The notes under the pieces were generated by a model. The model was not told where the DNA came from, did no database searches, and saw only the letters and a list, made by a program, of their open reading frames with translations. A stretch of DNA of 64,000 nucleotides, from the NCBI GenBank assembly GCA_002496565.1, contig DAKJ01000016.1, positions 104,328-168,327 on the forward strand, given 5' to 3'. Source of the stretch: Methanosarcina sp. UBA289 (GTDB taxonomy: Archaea > Halobacteriota > Methanosarcinia > Methanosarcinales > Methanosarcinaceae). A program made the position numbers and the translations under genes. Position 1 is the stretch's first letter. Each line of letters begins with the position of its first letter. Positions 55,299 through 64,000 of the stretch are shown here, piece by piece.

Positions 55299-56807
55299 TC
55301 ATATGCATAGAAATATTTTTACATCTCTTCCGGATAATGAGCCATCTGCAAAGTTTTTAACTGAGTCAATAAGCCTGAGGATTTCGTGCTCTACCGATGG
55401 TCCTACCTCTGCAAGCTGCCGGGTTCCAGTAAAGGATAGAACGAAGTTTTCAACCGACTCAAGACTTTCCTTATTCAAAAATTCCTTTGTACCGTTACTC
55501 TCGCTTTTCCGGCTTAATCCCGGATCTTTGGATTTTTCCAGATTAACTGTATCTTCTAGATTAACAGAATCTAATGTAGAGGACTGGTTTGTCGGCTTCA
55601 GAACCTGAATAACAACACAGGCTGAAGAACTGCTATTATCATTCTTTGCCGTAAGGGAGACTGTATAGTTACCAGGACAGCAGAAAGTATGTATTGGATA
55701 CGGGCAGCAGGACTTTTTTCCATCTCCAAAACTCCAGGACAGAGAATCTGCATTCTTGGAAAAATCAAAAAACTGAACTGTAAGAGGAACGTACCCGACT
55801 GTCACATTGGCATCGAACTTTGCCTCCGGAAGTACTGGAACCGAAGGATCCGGAGCTTTTAAAACATTTATAGTCACGTCGGTCGAGTCGCTGCCGTTCT
55901 CGTTCGTTACATTCAGGATAACAGTATAATTACCCTCATTGGCAAAAGTATGCAAAAAGTCCGAAGAGTTTGAAGTCTCCAGGTTTCCAAGACTCCAAGA
56001 CAGCGAGCTGGCGTTTTCTGAGACATCCGTAAACTCAACTGTAAGAGGGGCATACCCGACTGTTACATTGGAAGTAAAAATTGCTTCTGGCATAACAGGA
56101 AATTCCGGAGTGAAATTCATTAACGGCCTGTAATCCATACTCTTTGCCCGACGGTTAACGGCATATATACTGTCTCCGACACCGTCCCCATTCTCATCCT
56201 TGCCTGTGTAATCACTCCAGCAATTGCCTGAGGTCAGGTTCCAGGTATTGATATTATCATCCTTTGCATTGTTAGTATTATTAAAGTAATTACTATATAT
56301 CTCATTGCCTGAAGAAGTAAAGAACTTGATACCACAATCGGCATTAGAAGACACTATATTGTTACTCAGGGTATTATTTTCAGACTTAGATAGACAGATT
56401 CCGATGCTATTCCCCGAGACAATGTTATTGTTTATTGTGCAGTTTTTAGCACCATTCAGGTAAATACCACATTTGCTATCAGTTACTGAGAAACCGCTAA
56501 TTGTTACGTTACTGGCAATTACTTTGAATACATTGCTCTCTCTATTCGCTCCCGTAATAACCGTATTGTAAGGATTTTTTGAATATGAGATTATTGTCAG
56601 GTTATCCTGGTTTATTTGAATGCTTTCGTTATATTCTCCGGGCTTTACAAATATAGTATCACCTGGTAAGGCGTTATCTACTGCTTCCTGAATCGATTCT
56701 CCCGGAGGTACAAAGATATTATCTGCTGCTCCGGTTTCTGAAATTGCAATGAGAGCCAGAAAAATTGCAAATAAACAGATCCATCTGAAAGTTCGACTTT
56801 TTATCAT
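55299..56807 (-). CDS. Surface protein with NosD beta-helix and two PKD domains
   Basis: A 502-residue exported protein. A signal peptide (about 1-27) is followed by a NosD-like right-handed parallel beta-helix (about 30-225; SIQEAVDNALPGDTIFVKPG and many NNTI-like turns), PKD domain 1 (about 235-320) and PKD domain 2 (about 327-410). PKD2 has two CC pairs (SCCPYPIHTFCCPGNY) where the fold usually has no Cys. A Ser/Asn-rich tail of about 90 residues has no anchor. These are typical of Methanosarcina surface proteins and bind carbohydrate or other cells. Confidence 0.85.
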   Translation of the reverse strand: MIKSRTFRWICLFAIFLALIAISETGAADNIFVPPGESIQEAVDNALPGDTIFVKPGEYNESIQINQDNLTIISYSKNPYNTVITGANRESNVFKVIASNVTISGFSVTDSKCGIYLNGAKNCTINNNIVSGNSIGICLSKSENNTLSNNIVSSNADCGIKFFTSSGNEIYSNYFNNTNNAKDDNINTWNLTSGNCWSDYTGKDENGDGVGDSIYAVNRRAKSMDYRPLMNFTPEFPVMPEAIFTSNVTVGYAPLTVEFTDVSENASSLSWSLGNLETSNSSDFLHTFANEGNYTVILNVTNENGSDSTDVTINVLKAPDPSVPVLPEAKFDANVTVGYVPLTVQFFDFSKNADSLSWSFGDGKKSCCPYPIHTFCCPGNYTVSLTAKNDNSSSSACVVIQVLKPTNQSSTLDSVNLEDTVNLEKSKDPGLSRKSESNGTKEFLNKESLESVENFVLSFTGTRQLAEVGPSVEHEILRLIDSVKNFADGSLSGRDVKIFLCI

Positions 56808-57417
56808 TTTAATCAGCGCATCAATCCGGAAATTTACAGCATTGTTTTTTAAAAGGATAACATATAAGATTATTGATTAAAATAAATATTACATAGTAGA
56901 CATTAAAATTAAATATCTTTAAGAAGGCTTTATTTAGAAAAAATAGGCATTCCAAGAGATTTATCTCCAAACAGCCATGTGCATAAAAACTCGGAGTAAA
57001 AAAGTAAAATAATGATTTTGTGTAAATTTCTCTAAATTTGAATCATAGAGTTAGGTTTAAATTTAAAAGTAAAAGCTGAAGCTTAACATCTGATTTAGTT
57101 ACGTTCAAAAATGTACGTTCAAAAACCAATTTCAAAAACACAAGTTAAAAAAGAATTGACTTTGTCCCCTGTTTTTCGGATTCAATAAATAAACTTATTT
57201 CGAAACTTCAGATTCAATTCTGTTATGGCTCAGTTTTTCTATTATTCTCATATAGTGATAGGACTGTGGGAACTGAAACATAATGTATATCAATGATAAT
57301 TCTTAATGGTTCTGGAAGAAAAAATCTTCTTTCAAACAGGCATAAAGTCTGCAAAGCCAAAGGTTTTTAAGCAGATATTAGTTAATTCTTGAAAAATCCA
57401 GTTGGAGAAGACGTATC
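56808..57417. other. Divergent AT-rich intergenic region
   Basis: 610 bases without a supported gene. About 57100-57155 contains tandem gttcaaaaa-type words (acgttcaaaaatgtacgttcaaaaacc). The promoter of the HTH-cupin gene should be near 57360-57400, with ggagaag before its ATG. Confidence 0.5.
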
Positions 57418-57972
57418 ATGCAGGAAAAAATAAAAGAAATCGCAGATCGAGTACGTGAACTGCGTGAACTATCGGATTTCACGGTAAAAGACATGGCAGA
57501 ATATTTGCAGGTATCCGCCGAAACTTATGGGAAATATGAAGATGGAACTGAGGATATTCCGGCAAGTATACTTTTTGAAATTGCACACAAGCTGCATGTA
57601 GACATGGCTACTCTCCTTACAGGAGAAGAGCCTCGAATGAATATTTTTACCGTCACACGAGATGAAAAAGGGGTTAATGTTGAAAGGAGGAAGCAGTACA
57701 AGTACCAGAACCTGGCTGAAAAATTCATTCACAAAAAAGCTGAATTTTTTATAGTTACAGTCGAACCCAAACCATCTGGGACAAAACCTGAGACTAATTC
57801 TCACCCAGGACAGGAATTTAACTATGTACTGGAAGGAAGCCTGAAAGTCTATATCCACAATAACGAGATTGTCCTGAAGAAAGGAGATTCCATTTATTTT
57901 GACTCCACTTACGAACACGCCATGGAAGCTCTGGAAGGAGAGACAGCCAAATTCCTGGCAGTTATAATGTAA
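57418..57972 (+). CDS. XRE-type HTH regulator with cupin domain
   Basis: A 184-residue protein. Residues ~4-65 are an XRE helix-turn-helix ([20 protein letters not shown]...[13 protein letters not shown]), and ~105-184 a cupin barrel ([38 protein letters not shown]) with metal ligands H-x5-E-x-Y and a late H. The family binds a small molecule and regulates genes close to it. It stands before the acyl-CoA synthetase and vor operon, so it is a reasonable candidate regulator of them. Confidence 0.85.
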   Translation: MQEKIKEIADRVRELRELSDFTVKDMAEYLQVSAETYGKYEDGTEDIPASILFEIAHKLHVDMATLLTGEEPRMNIFTVTRDEKGVNVERRKQYKYQNLAEKFIHKKAEFFIVTVEPKPSGTKPETNSHPGQEFNYVLEGSLKVYIHNNEIVLKKGDSIYFDSTYEHAMEALEGETAKFLAVIM

Positions 57973-58369
57973 TAATTTAATTCGTCAATTCATCTTGACT
58001 TGATGTAATTCGATTAAACTTGATTCAGTAGGGCTTACGCAGTCAAATTGAAAGATCAATAGCATAACGTTTAACTGTTCAAAATATGAATTTAAATCAC
58101 ATCCTTTACCGTACTTGATTTTGTATCTTATGCTCGTAAGTCCAATTCAGTTAGTTTGATAAAATTTAATGTAACTTGGTTTAAACTAATTTGATTTATA
58201 TGGTTCGAATTAATTTGATTTGAATTAATGTGATTCGAGTTAATGTGATTTGGTCTCAAATCCGATAAGAAATTCGATATCCGGGCTAAAACCTTTAAAC
58301 TCAAATGAGGACATGAGGCCTTCAAAATATAGAAACTATAGAAATAAGTAAATAAAACGGGTGTCCAGA
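57973..58369. other. Intergenic region with degenerate repeats
   Basis: From about 58130 to 58260 there is a run of imperfect units such as gattcgaattaatgt and gaattaatttgattt, with a period near 16-18 bases. No gene is visible. The synthetase's ribosome binding site, aaacgggtg, is at the right end. Confidence 0.55.
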
Positions 58370-60040
58370 ATGACTTCTTTGCTTAGCCAATTTGTTTCCA
58401 AAACCGATTTTGAATCCTTTGAGGATTTCCAGGAAAATTTTAAAATCCTGGTTCCTGAAAATTTCAACTTTGCCTATGACGTGGTTGATGTCTATGCAAG
58501 AGATTTCCCCGAGAAAATTGCAATGATCTGGTGTGATGATTATGGGGAAGAGAAAATCTTTACTTTCAAAGACCTGAAGTACTACAGCGATAAAGCTGCA
58601 AACTTTTTTGCAAAGCATGGGATAGGTAAAGGCGACTATGTAATGCTTACTTTGAAGAGCCGATATGAGTTCTGGTACTGCATAGTAGGACTGCATAAAC
58701 TTGGAGCCATTGCCGTGCCTGCAACCCATATGCTCAAAACGCGAGATGTCGTATATCGAATACAAAAAGCCGGACTAAAGATGATTGTCTGCATTTCGGA
58801 AAACGGAGTTCCTGAACAGATAGATGAAGCACATTCCGAATGCGGGAGCATCCCACTCAAAAAAGCAGTTGTTGGAGAAAACATCCGGGAAGGCTGGATT
58901 GATTTCAGGAAAGAACTCGAAGAAGCCTCCCCTGATTTTGAGCGCCCTTCAGGCGAATCTGGTACAAAAAATACTGATATTTCCCTTGCTTATTTCTCAT
59001 CAGGGACAGCTAGTTTCCCTAAAATGGTGGAACATGACTTTACCTATCCTCTCGGGCATATTCTGACCGCAAAATATTGGCAGAACGTGGAAGATGACGG
59101 CCTGCATTACACGGTTGCAGACAGCGGCTGGGGAAAATGCGTATGGGGAAAGATCTATGGGCAGTGGATAGCCGGTTGTGCAGTCTTTGTCTACGACTAT
59201 GATAGGTTTGAAGCCAAAAACATGCTTGAAAAAGCCTCGAAATTCGGGGTTACAACTTTCTGCGCCCCGCCAACGATCTACCGATTCCTTATTAAAGAAG
59301 AGCTCTCAAAGTACGATTTCGGTTCCGTGAAATATGCGGTCGTTGCAGGAGAACCTCTTAACCCTGAGGTATATAACCGATTCCTAGAGTTTACTGGAAT
59401 AAAGCTGATGGAAGGTTTCGGGCAGACTGAAACTGTTGTAACTATCGGAACATATCCCTGGATGGAACCAAAGCCCGGATCTATCGGAAAGCCTTCTCCT
59501 GGCTTTAAAATTGAATTGATGGACAGAGATGACAGGCTTTGTGAGGTTGGGGAAGAAGGAGAAATCGTAATCAACACAAAGGAAGGAAAACCTGTAGGGC
59601 TCTTTGTCCACTATGGAAAAGATCCTAAGAAAACCGAGGAGTCCTGGCATGATGGCTACTACCATACAGGGGATATGGCCTGGAAGGACGAAGACGGTTA
59701 TTTTTGGTTTGTGGGAAGAGCTGACGATATCATAAAGACCTCAGGATATAAAGTAGGACCTTTTGAAGTAGAAAGCGCTCTTATCCAGCACCCTGCAGTG
59801 CTCGAATGTGCGATTACAGGTGCTCCTGACCCTATCAGAGGCCAGGTTATCAAGGCAACCGTTGTGCTTACAAAAGGATACACTCCCGGAGAAGAGCTTA
59901 AAAAAGAGCTTCAGAAACACGTAAAAAGTGTCACCGCCCCCTACAAGTACCCCCGCATCATAGAGTTTGTGGATGAGCTTCCAAAGACCATTAGTGGAAA
60001 AATCCGCAGGGTTGAGATCCGAGATAAAGACCAAAAATAA
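58370..60040 (+). CDS. Acyl-CoA synthetase (AMP-forming), branched-chain type
   Basis: About 556 residues from ATG 58370 (GTG 58361 is in frame). The ANL-superfamily motifs are complete: [13 protein letters not shown] (P-loop, A instead of T), [23 protein letters not shown] with [22 protein letters not shown], and the C-terminal catalytic Lys in [10 protein letters not shown]. It closely resembles the M. acetivorans acyl-CoA synthetase whose structure showed a pocket for small branched acids such as 2-methylbutyrate. It activates a carboxylic acid via an acyl-AMP to an acyl-CoA. It precedes vorCBA by 437 bases and lies after the HTH-cupin regulator. The exact acid is inferred from the family. 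Confidence 0.9.
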   Translation: MTSLLSQFVSKTDFESFEDFQENFKILVPENFNFAYDVVDVYARDFPEKIAMIWCDDYGEEKIFTFKDLKYYSDKAANFFAKHGIGKGDYVMLTLKSRYEFWYCIVGLHKLGAIAVPATHMLKTRDVVYRIQKAGLKMIVCISENGVPEQIDEAHSECGSIPLKKAVVGENIREGWIDFRKELEEASPDFERPSGESGTKNTDISLAYFSSGTASFPKMVEHDFTYPLGHILTAKYWQNVEDDGLHYTVADSGWGKCVWGKIYGQWIAGCAVFVYDYDRFEAKNMLEKASKFGVTTFCAPPTIYRFLIKEELSKYDFGSVKYAVVAGEPLNPEVYNRFLEFTGIKLMEGFGQTETVVTIGTYPWMEPKPGSIGKPSPGFKIELMDRDDRLCEVGEEGEIVINTKEGKPVGLFVHYGKDPKKTEESWHDGYYHTGDMAWKDEDGYFWFVGRADDIIKTSGYKVGPFEVESALIQHPAVLECAITGAPDPIRGQVIKATVVLTKGYTPGEELKKELQKHVKSVTAPYKYPRIIEFVDELPKTISGKIRRVEIRDKDQK

Positions 60041-60477
60041 ACCCGAAGAAATAACCTGGAAAACTTGGGCCTAATCAGAAAGTAAACAAGGCATGGTTTG
60101 GTCCGAAAGTCGAGAATTTTGGGTCAAATCAAAAAAGGAAAAAAAGAAAGAAATAAGTACCTTAAACTTTCTGGAAAGTTTGCTCTGAGAAATACGACTC
60201 AGGATTCACATTATAACTCTATCTAAATGTACCTGCTAACTGCGGCATATAACAGATTATACGATTTGCAGTGTAAATTTTGCAGTGTAAAAGATAACTG
60301 AATACATGGATAAATGAAGGCTCTTCTTTCTGTCACAGAAAACCGGCTGAAAAAAGAAGGGCTGGAGAAATCTGGGAAGAAAAACCGAAAAATCTGGATA
60401 CTCTAAGCCCGGGAATGAACCTGAAACCTGAGAAGAGCCCAGAGAACAACTAAAAATAGACAAAACGAGGATTTCAT
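60041..60477. other. Leader region of vorCBA
   Basis: 437 bases with no certain gene. It includes a purine-rich stretch, a 30-codon upstream frame at 60314-60406 and inverted GC-rich segments (gggcc, ggctcttcttt versus aagaagggct) that can form weak hairpins. It could be regulatory leader RNA. Confidence 0.4.
60314..60406 (+). CDS. Possible 30-residue leader ORF
   Basis: ATG 60314 opens MKALLSVTENRLKKEGLEKS and ends at TAA 60404. It is basic, with no signal peptide. Its reading frame is GC-richer than the surrounding DNA and lies just upstream of vorC, so a leader peptide is conceivable. It may equally be chance. Confidence 0.2.
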   Translation: MKALLSVTENRLKKEGLEKSGKKNRKIWIL

Positions 60478-60726
60478 ATGTCAAAGAATGATAAAAAAGA
60501 ACCATACCCTGTAATTAATAATCTGGAGTGTAAGGCCTGCGGGCGCTGCCTTCTAGCCTGCCCCAAAGATGTGCTTTTCATGAGTGAAAACCTGAATGCT
60601 CGGGGCTACCATTATGTGGAATATAAAGGAGAAGGCTGCTCAGGCTGTGCAAGCTGCTATTATACCTGCCCTGAGCCGCTTGCAATCGAGATTCATATTC
60701 CCCTGAAAGAAGAGGAAGCCAGGTAA
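60478..60726 (+). CDS. vorC: 2-oxoisovalerate:ferredoxin oxidoreductase, ferredoxin subunit
   Basis: An 82-residue two-cluster ferredoxin. [14 protein letters not shown] and [14 protein letters not shown] each give the CxxCxxCxxxCP pattern for a [4Fe-4S] cluster. It carries electrons between the catalytic subunits and cytoplasmic ferredoxin in 2-oxoacid oxidoreductases. Size and position match the Vor subunit C of methanogens. vorB starts 19 bases after the stop. Confidence 0.9.
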   Translation: MSKNDKKEPYPVINNLECKACGRCLLACPKDVLFMSENLNARGYHYVEYKGEGCSGCASCYYTCPEPLAIEIHIPLKEEEAR

Positions 60727-60732
60727 GGCAAA

Positions 60733-60739
60733 AAGGAGG
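60733..60739 (+). promoter_or_regulatory. Strong ribosome binding site before vorB
   Basis: AAGGAGG, 6 bases before the ATG at 60746, fully complementary to the 16S tail. It fits high expression of the alpha subunit. Confidence 0.6.
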
Positions 60740-60745
60740 AAAACT

Positions 60746-61801
60746 ATGGCAACACAACTCATAAAAGGCAACTCCGCAGTGATCGTCGGTGCACTCTATG
60801 CTGGATGTGACTGTTTCTTCGGATACCCGATAACTCCGGCAAGTGAGATTCTACATGATGCATCCAAATATTTCCCGAAAATTGGCAGGAAATTCGTCCA
60901 GGCCGAATCCGAAGAGGCGGCAATTAACATGGTCTATGGAGGAGCATCTGCGGGACACAGAATTATGACGTCCTCTTCAGGCCCCGGAATTAGCCTGATG
61001 CAGGAAGGAATTTCCTATCTTGCCGGTGCCGAGCTTCCATGCGTTATTGTAGATGTTATGCGGGCAGGCCCGGGCCTTGGAAATATAGGGCCGGAGCAGG
61101 CGGATTACAACCAGGTAGTAAAAGGTGGAGGGCATGGGAACTACAAAAACATCGTGCTTGCACCGAACTCAGTGCAGGAAATGTGCGATTTTACCATGAA
61201 AGCTTTTGAACTTGCCTTCAAGTACAGGAACCCTGTTGTGGTGCTTGCAGACGGGGTGCTTGGACAGATGATAGAGTCGCTTGAATTCCCAAAGAAAGCT
61301 ATTGTCCCTGAGATCGATACTACTTGGGCGGTCAACGGTACAGCCGAAACCAGGCCTAACCTTGTAACCTCTATCTTTCTAGACTTTGATCAACTTGGAA
61401 AGTTCAACGAAAAACTGCAGGCAAAATATGAGCTCATAAAGCAGAATGAAGTCGATTATGAGGAGTATCTGACCGATGATGCTTCAATTGTACTTGTTTC
61501 TTATGGAATAAGCAGCCGGATCTGTAGGTCAGCCGTAGATCTTGCCAGACAGGAAGGTATTAAAGTCGGGCTTTTCAGGCCAAAAACTCTCTTTCCGTTC
61601 CCTGAGGCACAGTTGAAAGCCCTGGCAGACAAAGGCTGTTCCTTTGTTTCCGTGGAGATGAGCAATGGACAGATGATAGATGATGTCAGGCTTGCAATTA
61701 ACTGCTCACAGCCTGTAGAGCTTGTAAATCGTATGGGGGGAAACCTGATGACCCTTGACCAGATTATGGATAAAATCAGGAAAATTGCAGGAGAGGCATG
61801 A
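60746..61801 (+). CDS. vorB: 2-oxoisovalerate:ferredoxin oxidoreductase, alpha subunit
   Basis: A 351-residue pyrimidine-binding (Pyr) subunit: [33 protein letters not shown] and [20 protein letters not shown] are hallmarks. It holds the Glu that activates TPP and, with VorA, converts a branched 2-oxo acid plus CoA to the acyl-CoA and CO2 with reduction of ferredoxin; the reaction is reversible. The order ferredoxin, alpha, fused beta/gamma with these sizes matches Vor of Methanothermobacter rather than Por or Kor. It overlaps vorA by 4 bases. Confidence 0.9.
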   Translation: MATQLIKGNSAVIVGALYAGCDCFFGYPITPASEILHDASKYFPKIGRKFVQAESEEAAINMVYGGASAGHRIMTSSSGPGISLMQEGISYLAGAELPCVIVDVMRAGPGLGNIGPEQADYNQVVKGGGHGNYKNIVLAPNSVQEMCDFTMKAFELAFKYRNPVVVLADGVLGQMIESLEFPKKAIVPEIDTTWAVNGTAETRPNLVTSIFLDFDQLGKFNEKLQAKYELIKQNEVDYEEYLTDDASIVLVSYGISSRICRSAVDLARQEGIKVGLFRPKTLFPFPEAQLKALADKGCSFVSVEMSNGQMIDDVRLAINCSQPVELVNRMGGNLMTLDQIMDKIRKIAGEA

Positions 61802-63249
61802 AAATGGCAGCTGAAATCATTAATGGAGAAAAAGTAATAGGAAGACCAAAAGCCATGTACGCGGACTACCCTCGCAAAGGAGCAGTAGCCTCAACAGCTA
61901 CTCACTACTGTCCCGGCTGCGGGCATGGGGTTTTGCACAAGCTTATTGCAGAAGCAATTGACGATCTTGGGATTCAGGACAGGACCGTTATGATCAGTCC
62001 TGTGGGCTGTGCAGTCTTTGCTTACTATTATTTTGATACAGGCAACATCCAGGTTGCTCACGGCCGTGCGCCTGCGGTTGGGACAGGAGTTTCAAGGGCC
62101 GAAGAAAACGCTGTGGTAATTTCCTATCAGGGAGACGGAGACCTTGCTTCCATAGGCCTGAATGAGACTCTCCAGGCTGCAAACCGGGGTGAAAAGCTTG
62201 CAGTCTTTTTCGTAAACAATACTGTTTATGGAATGACAGGCGGACAGATGGCGCCTACAACCCTTGTGGGTGAAAAGACGACAACATGCCCAGAGGGCCG
62301 AGATCCCCGCTTTGCAGGATATCCTCTCCACATATGCGAGCTACTGAATAACCTTAAGGCTCCTGTATTCATTGAAAGAGTTTCAGTCTCGGACATTTCC
62401 CACATAAGAAAAGCCAGAAAAGCTGTTCATAAGGCACTTGAAATCCAGCGCGATGGCAAAGGATACGCTTTTGTTGAAGTCCTTGCAGCCTGCCCTACGA
62501 ACCTCAAGATGGATGCGAAAAAGGCTATCAGCTTCATAAATGAGGAAATGGAAAAGGAATTTCCCGTCAAGAACTTCAGGGATAGATCAGAAGAAGTCGA
62601 ACCCCTGCATCGTGGAGTCAGTGACTTTACAACTGAGACCCTTAATCAGCTTTACGGCATTGAGGCAGATGTAGAGGAAAAACCTTCCAGAAAAGATTTT
62701 GCCCCGATGCAGACAAAAATCGCTGGCTTTGGAGGGCAGGGTGTTCTCAGTATGGGTATAATTCTTGCGCAGGCCGGAGTTAAAGCAAACCTCAACGCCT
62801 CCTGGTTCCCATCCTATGGCCCTGAACAGAGAGGAGGCACATCAAACTGTTCGGTCGTGATTTCAGGTCAACCTATAGGTTCTCCTACGGTCTACACTCC
62901 AGATATCCTGATAGCTATGAATCGGCCCTCCCTTGAAAAGTTTCAAGGTGTAGTCCGAGAGGGGGGCTTTATTCTCTACGATTCGTCTATCGGAGAAGTC
63001 GAAAAGTCTGCTCATGTAAAAGCCGTTGCCGTTCCTGCAACCGAAAAAGCCAAGGAAGCCGGGTCTGAGAAAGCTGCCAATTCTTTCATGCTTGGAGTCC
63101 TTATGGGCCTTAATGCAACTGGCCTACAAGAGGAAGTCTTCAAGGAAGCCCTTGCTGAAAACTTCGCAGGGAAACCTAAAGTTATCGAGTTTAACCAGAT
63201 GGTTCTCGAAGCTGGGGCCCAGTGGGCAAGAGAAAACGTTAAGATCTAA
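61798..63249 (+). CDS. vorA: 2-oxoisovalerate:ferredoxin oxidoreductase, fused TPP-binding and gamma subunit
   Basis: 483 residues. The first ~290 hold the TPP-binding (PP) domain: CPGCGHG (38-44), GDGDLASIG (112-120) and the Mg-binding [11 protein letters not shown]. From about 307 is the gamma domain ([36 protein letters not shown]), joined by a linker. In other oxidoreductases these are separate genes; the fusion is typical of methanogen Vor. It overlaps vorB by 4 bases, so all subunits are made in balance. Confidence 0.9.
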   Translation: MKMAAEIINGEKVIGRPKAMYADYPRKGAVASTATHYCPGCGHGVLHKLIAEAIDDLGIQDRTVMISPVGCAVFAYYYFDTGNIQVAHGRAPAVGTGVSRAEENAVVISYQGDGDLASIGLNETLQAANRGEKLAVFFVNNTVYGMTGGQMAPTTLVGEKTTTCPEGRDPRFAGYPLHICELLNNLKAPVFIERVSVSDISHIRKARKAVHKALEIQRDGKGYAFVEVLAACPTNLKMDAKKAISFINEEMEKEFPVKNFRDRSEEVEPLHRGVSDFTTETLNQLYGIEADVEEKPSRKDFAPMQTKIAGFGGQGVLSMGIILAQAGVKANLNASWFPSYGPEQRGGTSNCSVVISGQPIGSPTVYTPDILIAMNRPSLEKFQGVVREGGFILYDSSIGEVEKSAHVKAVAVPATEKAKEAGSEKAANSFMLGVLMGLNATGLQEEVFKEALAENFAGKPKVIEFNQMVLEAGAQWARENVKI

Positions 63250-63261
63250 GAATTTTAGCAA

Positions 63262-63299
63262 CAGGTGGGAAAGATTTTTCTTACCTGCTGACACTTTTT
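63262..63299 (+). terminator. vorCBA terminator
   Basis: CAGGTGGGAAA (63262-63272) and TTTCTTACCTG (63277-63287) pair over 11 bp with two G-T pairs and a 4-nt loop, followed by cactttttc. It lies 12 bases after the vorA stop. Confidence 0.65.
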
Positions 63300-63703
63300 C
63301 AGTAATTTCAATTTACTTTTAATTTCAAGCTACTTTTCAGCAATTTTTAAATAATTTGTCCATTTTAGAGTGATTTTGTCTCCTTTAATTACTCAAGTAT
63401 CCTGATTTAGTCTCATATCATTTTTCAGATTTTCCTGCATAGAAATTTACTCTTGGGAAGAATACATTTCTGAAAAACTTAATCGTGAAGCCCAATTGAT
63501 AGTAAAAAACAGATAATCAGAAATATGCATACATTTGAAACCAATCATAAGCTTTATTAAAGCTGAGCACATTTTAAGAAAAAGACTAGCTTAGACAAAT
63601 CATTTTTAAAAGTACTTATTTAAATAGGCAGTGATGGAGCTTAAAAAGCATTTTATTGAAAAATAACTTGTTGAAAAAACGCTTTATTAATCAAGAAGTA
63701 GAT

Positions 63704-63784
63704 GGTAGGGGCGAGTCCCTATTCTCGAATCCCTACCTGCGATCCAACCCAGAGATTGAGAGGAAACCCTATAACTCTCAATCT
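63704..63784. ncRNA. Structured intergenic double hairpin, possible small RNA
   Basis: Stem 1: GGTAGGG (63704-63710) with CCCTACC (63731-63737), continued by CGAG (63712-63715) with CTCG (63724-63727). Stem 2: AGATTGAGAG (63753-63762) with CTCTCAATCT (63775-63784), a perfect 10-bp helix with a 12-nt loop. Both are GC-rich islands in very AT-rich DNA, the pattern of stable small RNAs. Strand and promoter are not determined; it lacks tRNA arms. The helices are seen; the RNA is inferred. Confidence 0.45.
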
Positions 63785-64000
63785 ACACATTTTATAACAA
63801 CTTGGGGATATATATCATAACCGACCCAAAAACCAATTCGCAATCTTAATTTTGTTTAGGTTATTTATTTTTGTGATTAATACAATATTTAATATCATTG
63901 AAAATTATATGATCAATAAATAAATTGATTGTTCGAAATCTGGTCGTGTCCCTAAGTTATTGAACCGGAACTCTGAACGTTAATAATTCCTTCAAACTCC

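Larger units (their letters stand above)
63250..64000. other. Noncoding region to the window end
   Basis: 750 bases with no supported gene. After the terminator the DNA is AT-rich, then holds the structured double hairpin at 63704-63784, and again AT-rich sequence to the end. Confidence 0.5.

Noticed and set aside
63704..63784. A tRNA-like segment (tcgaatccctacc)
   Set aside because: The stems do not give a 7-nt T loop, an anticodon arm or a matching acceptor; hairpin geometry is different, so it is kept only as a structured element.

Overview
The window is a stretch of a methanogenic archaeon's chromosome, almost certainly a Methanosarcina. The evidence is a pyruvoyl-dependent arginine decarboxylase of the archaeal type, a three-subunit 2-oxoisovalerate:ferredoxin oxidoreductase with the fused TPP/gamma subunit found in methanogens, paired hydantoinase-like ASKHA proteins, NosD/PKD surface proteins, archaeal RelBE, AT-rich intergenic DNA with long gaps, and GGAGG/GGTGA ribosome binding sites. 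No rRNA, tRNA, CRISPR array, transposase or integrase was recognised.

Layout. 0.4-7.5 kb: a DMT-family exporter and a 1,885-residue helicase-nuclease (DUF4011 - SF1 helicase - REase - long linker - DUF3320). 8-12.4 kb: a surface-glycan style trio (GT2 transferase, LPG-synthase-like membrane protein, large membrane protein). 12.7-17.8 kb, minus strand: pdaD and two tandem hydantoinase/oxoprolinase paralogues. 18.2-22.7 kb: a RelBE-like toxin-antitoxin pair, an ABC exporter, a DUF45 metalloprotease, a small membrane protein and an orphan HepT-like protein. 22.7-27.3 kb: long noncoding DNA with unusual inverted repeats, then three small secreted proteins sharing a signal-peptide type and a membrane-anchored winged-helix regulator. 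27.8-34 kb: DUF5996, a decayed VOC gene, a TPR membrane protein, a DUF4062-phosphoribosyltransferase-like fusion and an ATP-grasp enzyme whose 5' end is duplicated on the far side of the fusion gene. 34.2-41.4 kb: a second ABC exporter, a UBP zinc finger, two SDRs, a PRTase and a phosphate transporter with its DUF47 partner. 41.8-50.4 kb: a lipoprotein hydrolase, an extraordinarily Cys-rich repeat protein, a CBS membrane protein, an M48 protease, a lone methyltransferase and a NOG1-type GTPase. 50.8-55.1 kb: CBS regulator, hisE, a LeuC/HacA-type dehydratase, a Cys-cluster protein and an ACT protein. 55.3-63.2 kb: a NosD/PKD surface protein, then an HTH-cupin regulator, a branched-acyl-CoA synthetase and vorCBA.

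The clearest functional unit is the last one: an acyl-CoA synthetase next to Vor could let the cell activate branched short-chain acids and carboxylate them reductively to branched 2-oxo acids. The best candidates for something undescribed are the DUF4062-PRTase fusion in its duplicated-target context (31.0-32.95 kb), the giant helicase-nuclease, the Cys-rich 87-bp-repeat protein (44.1 kb), the secreted heptad-repeat pair (24.1-25.0 kb), and four structured noncoding elements (156-216, 22815-22908, 39519-39549, 63704-63784).
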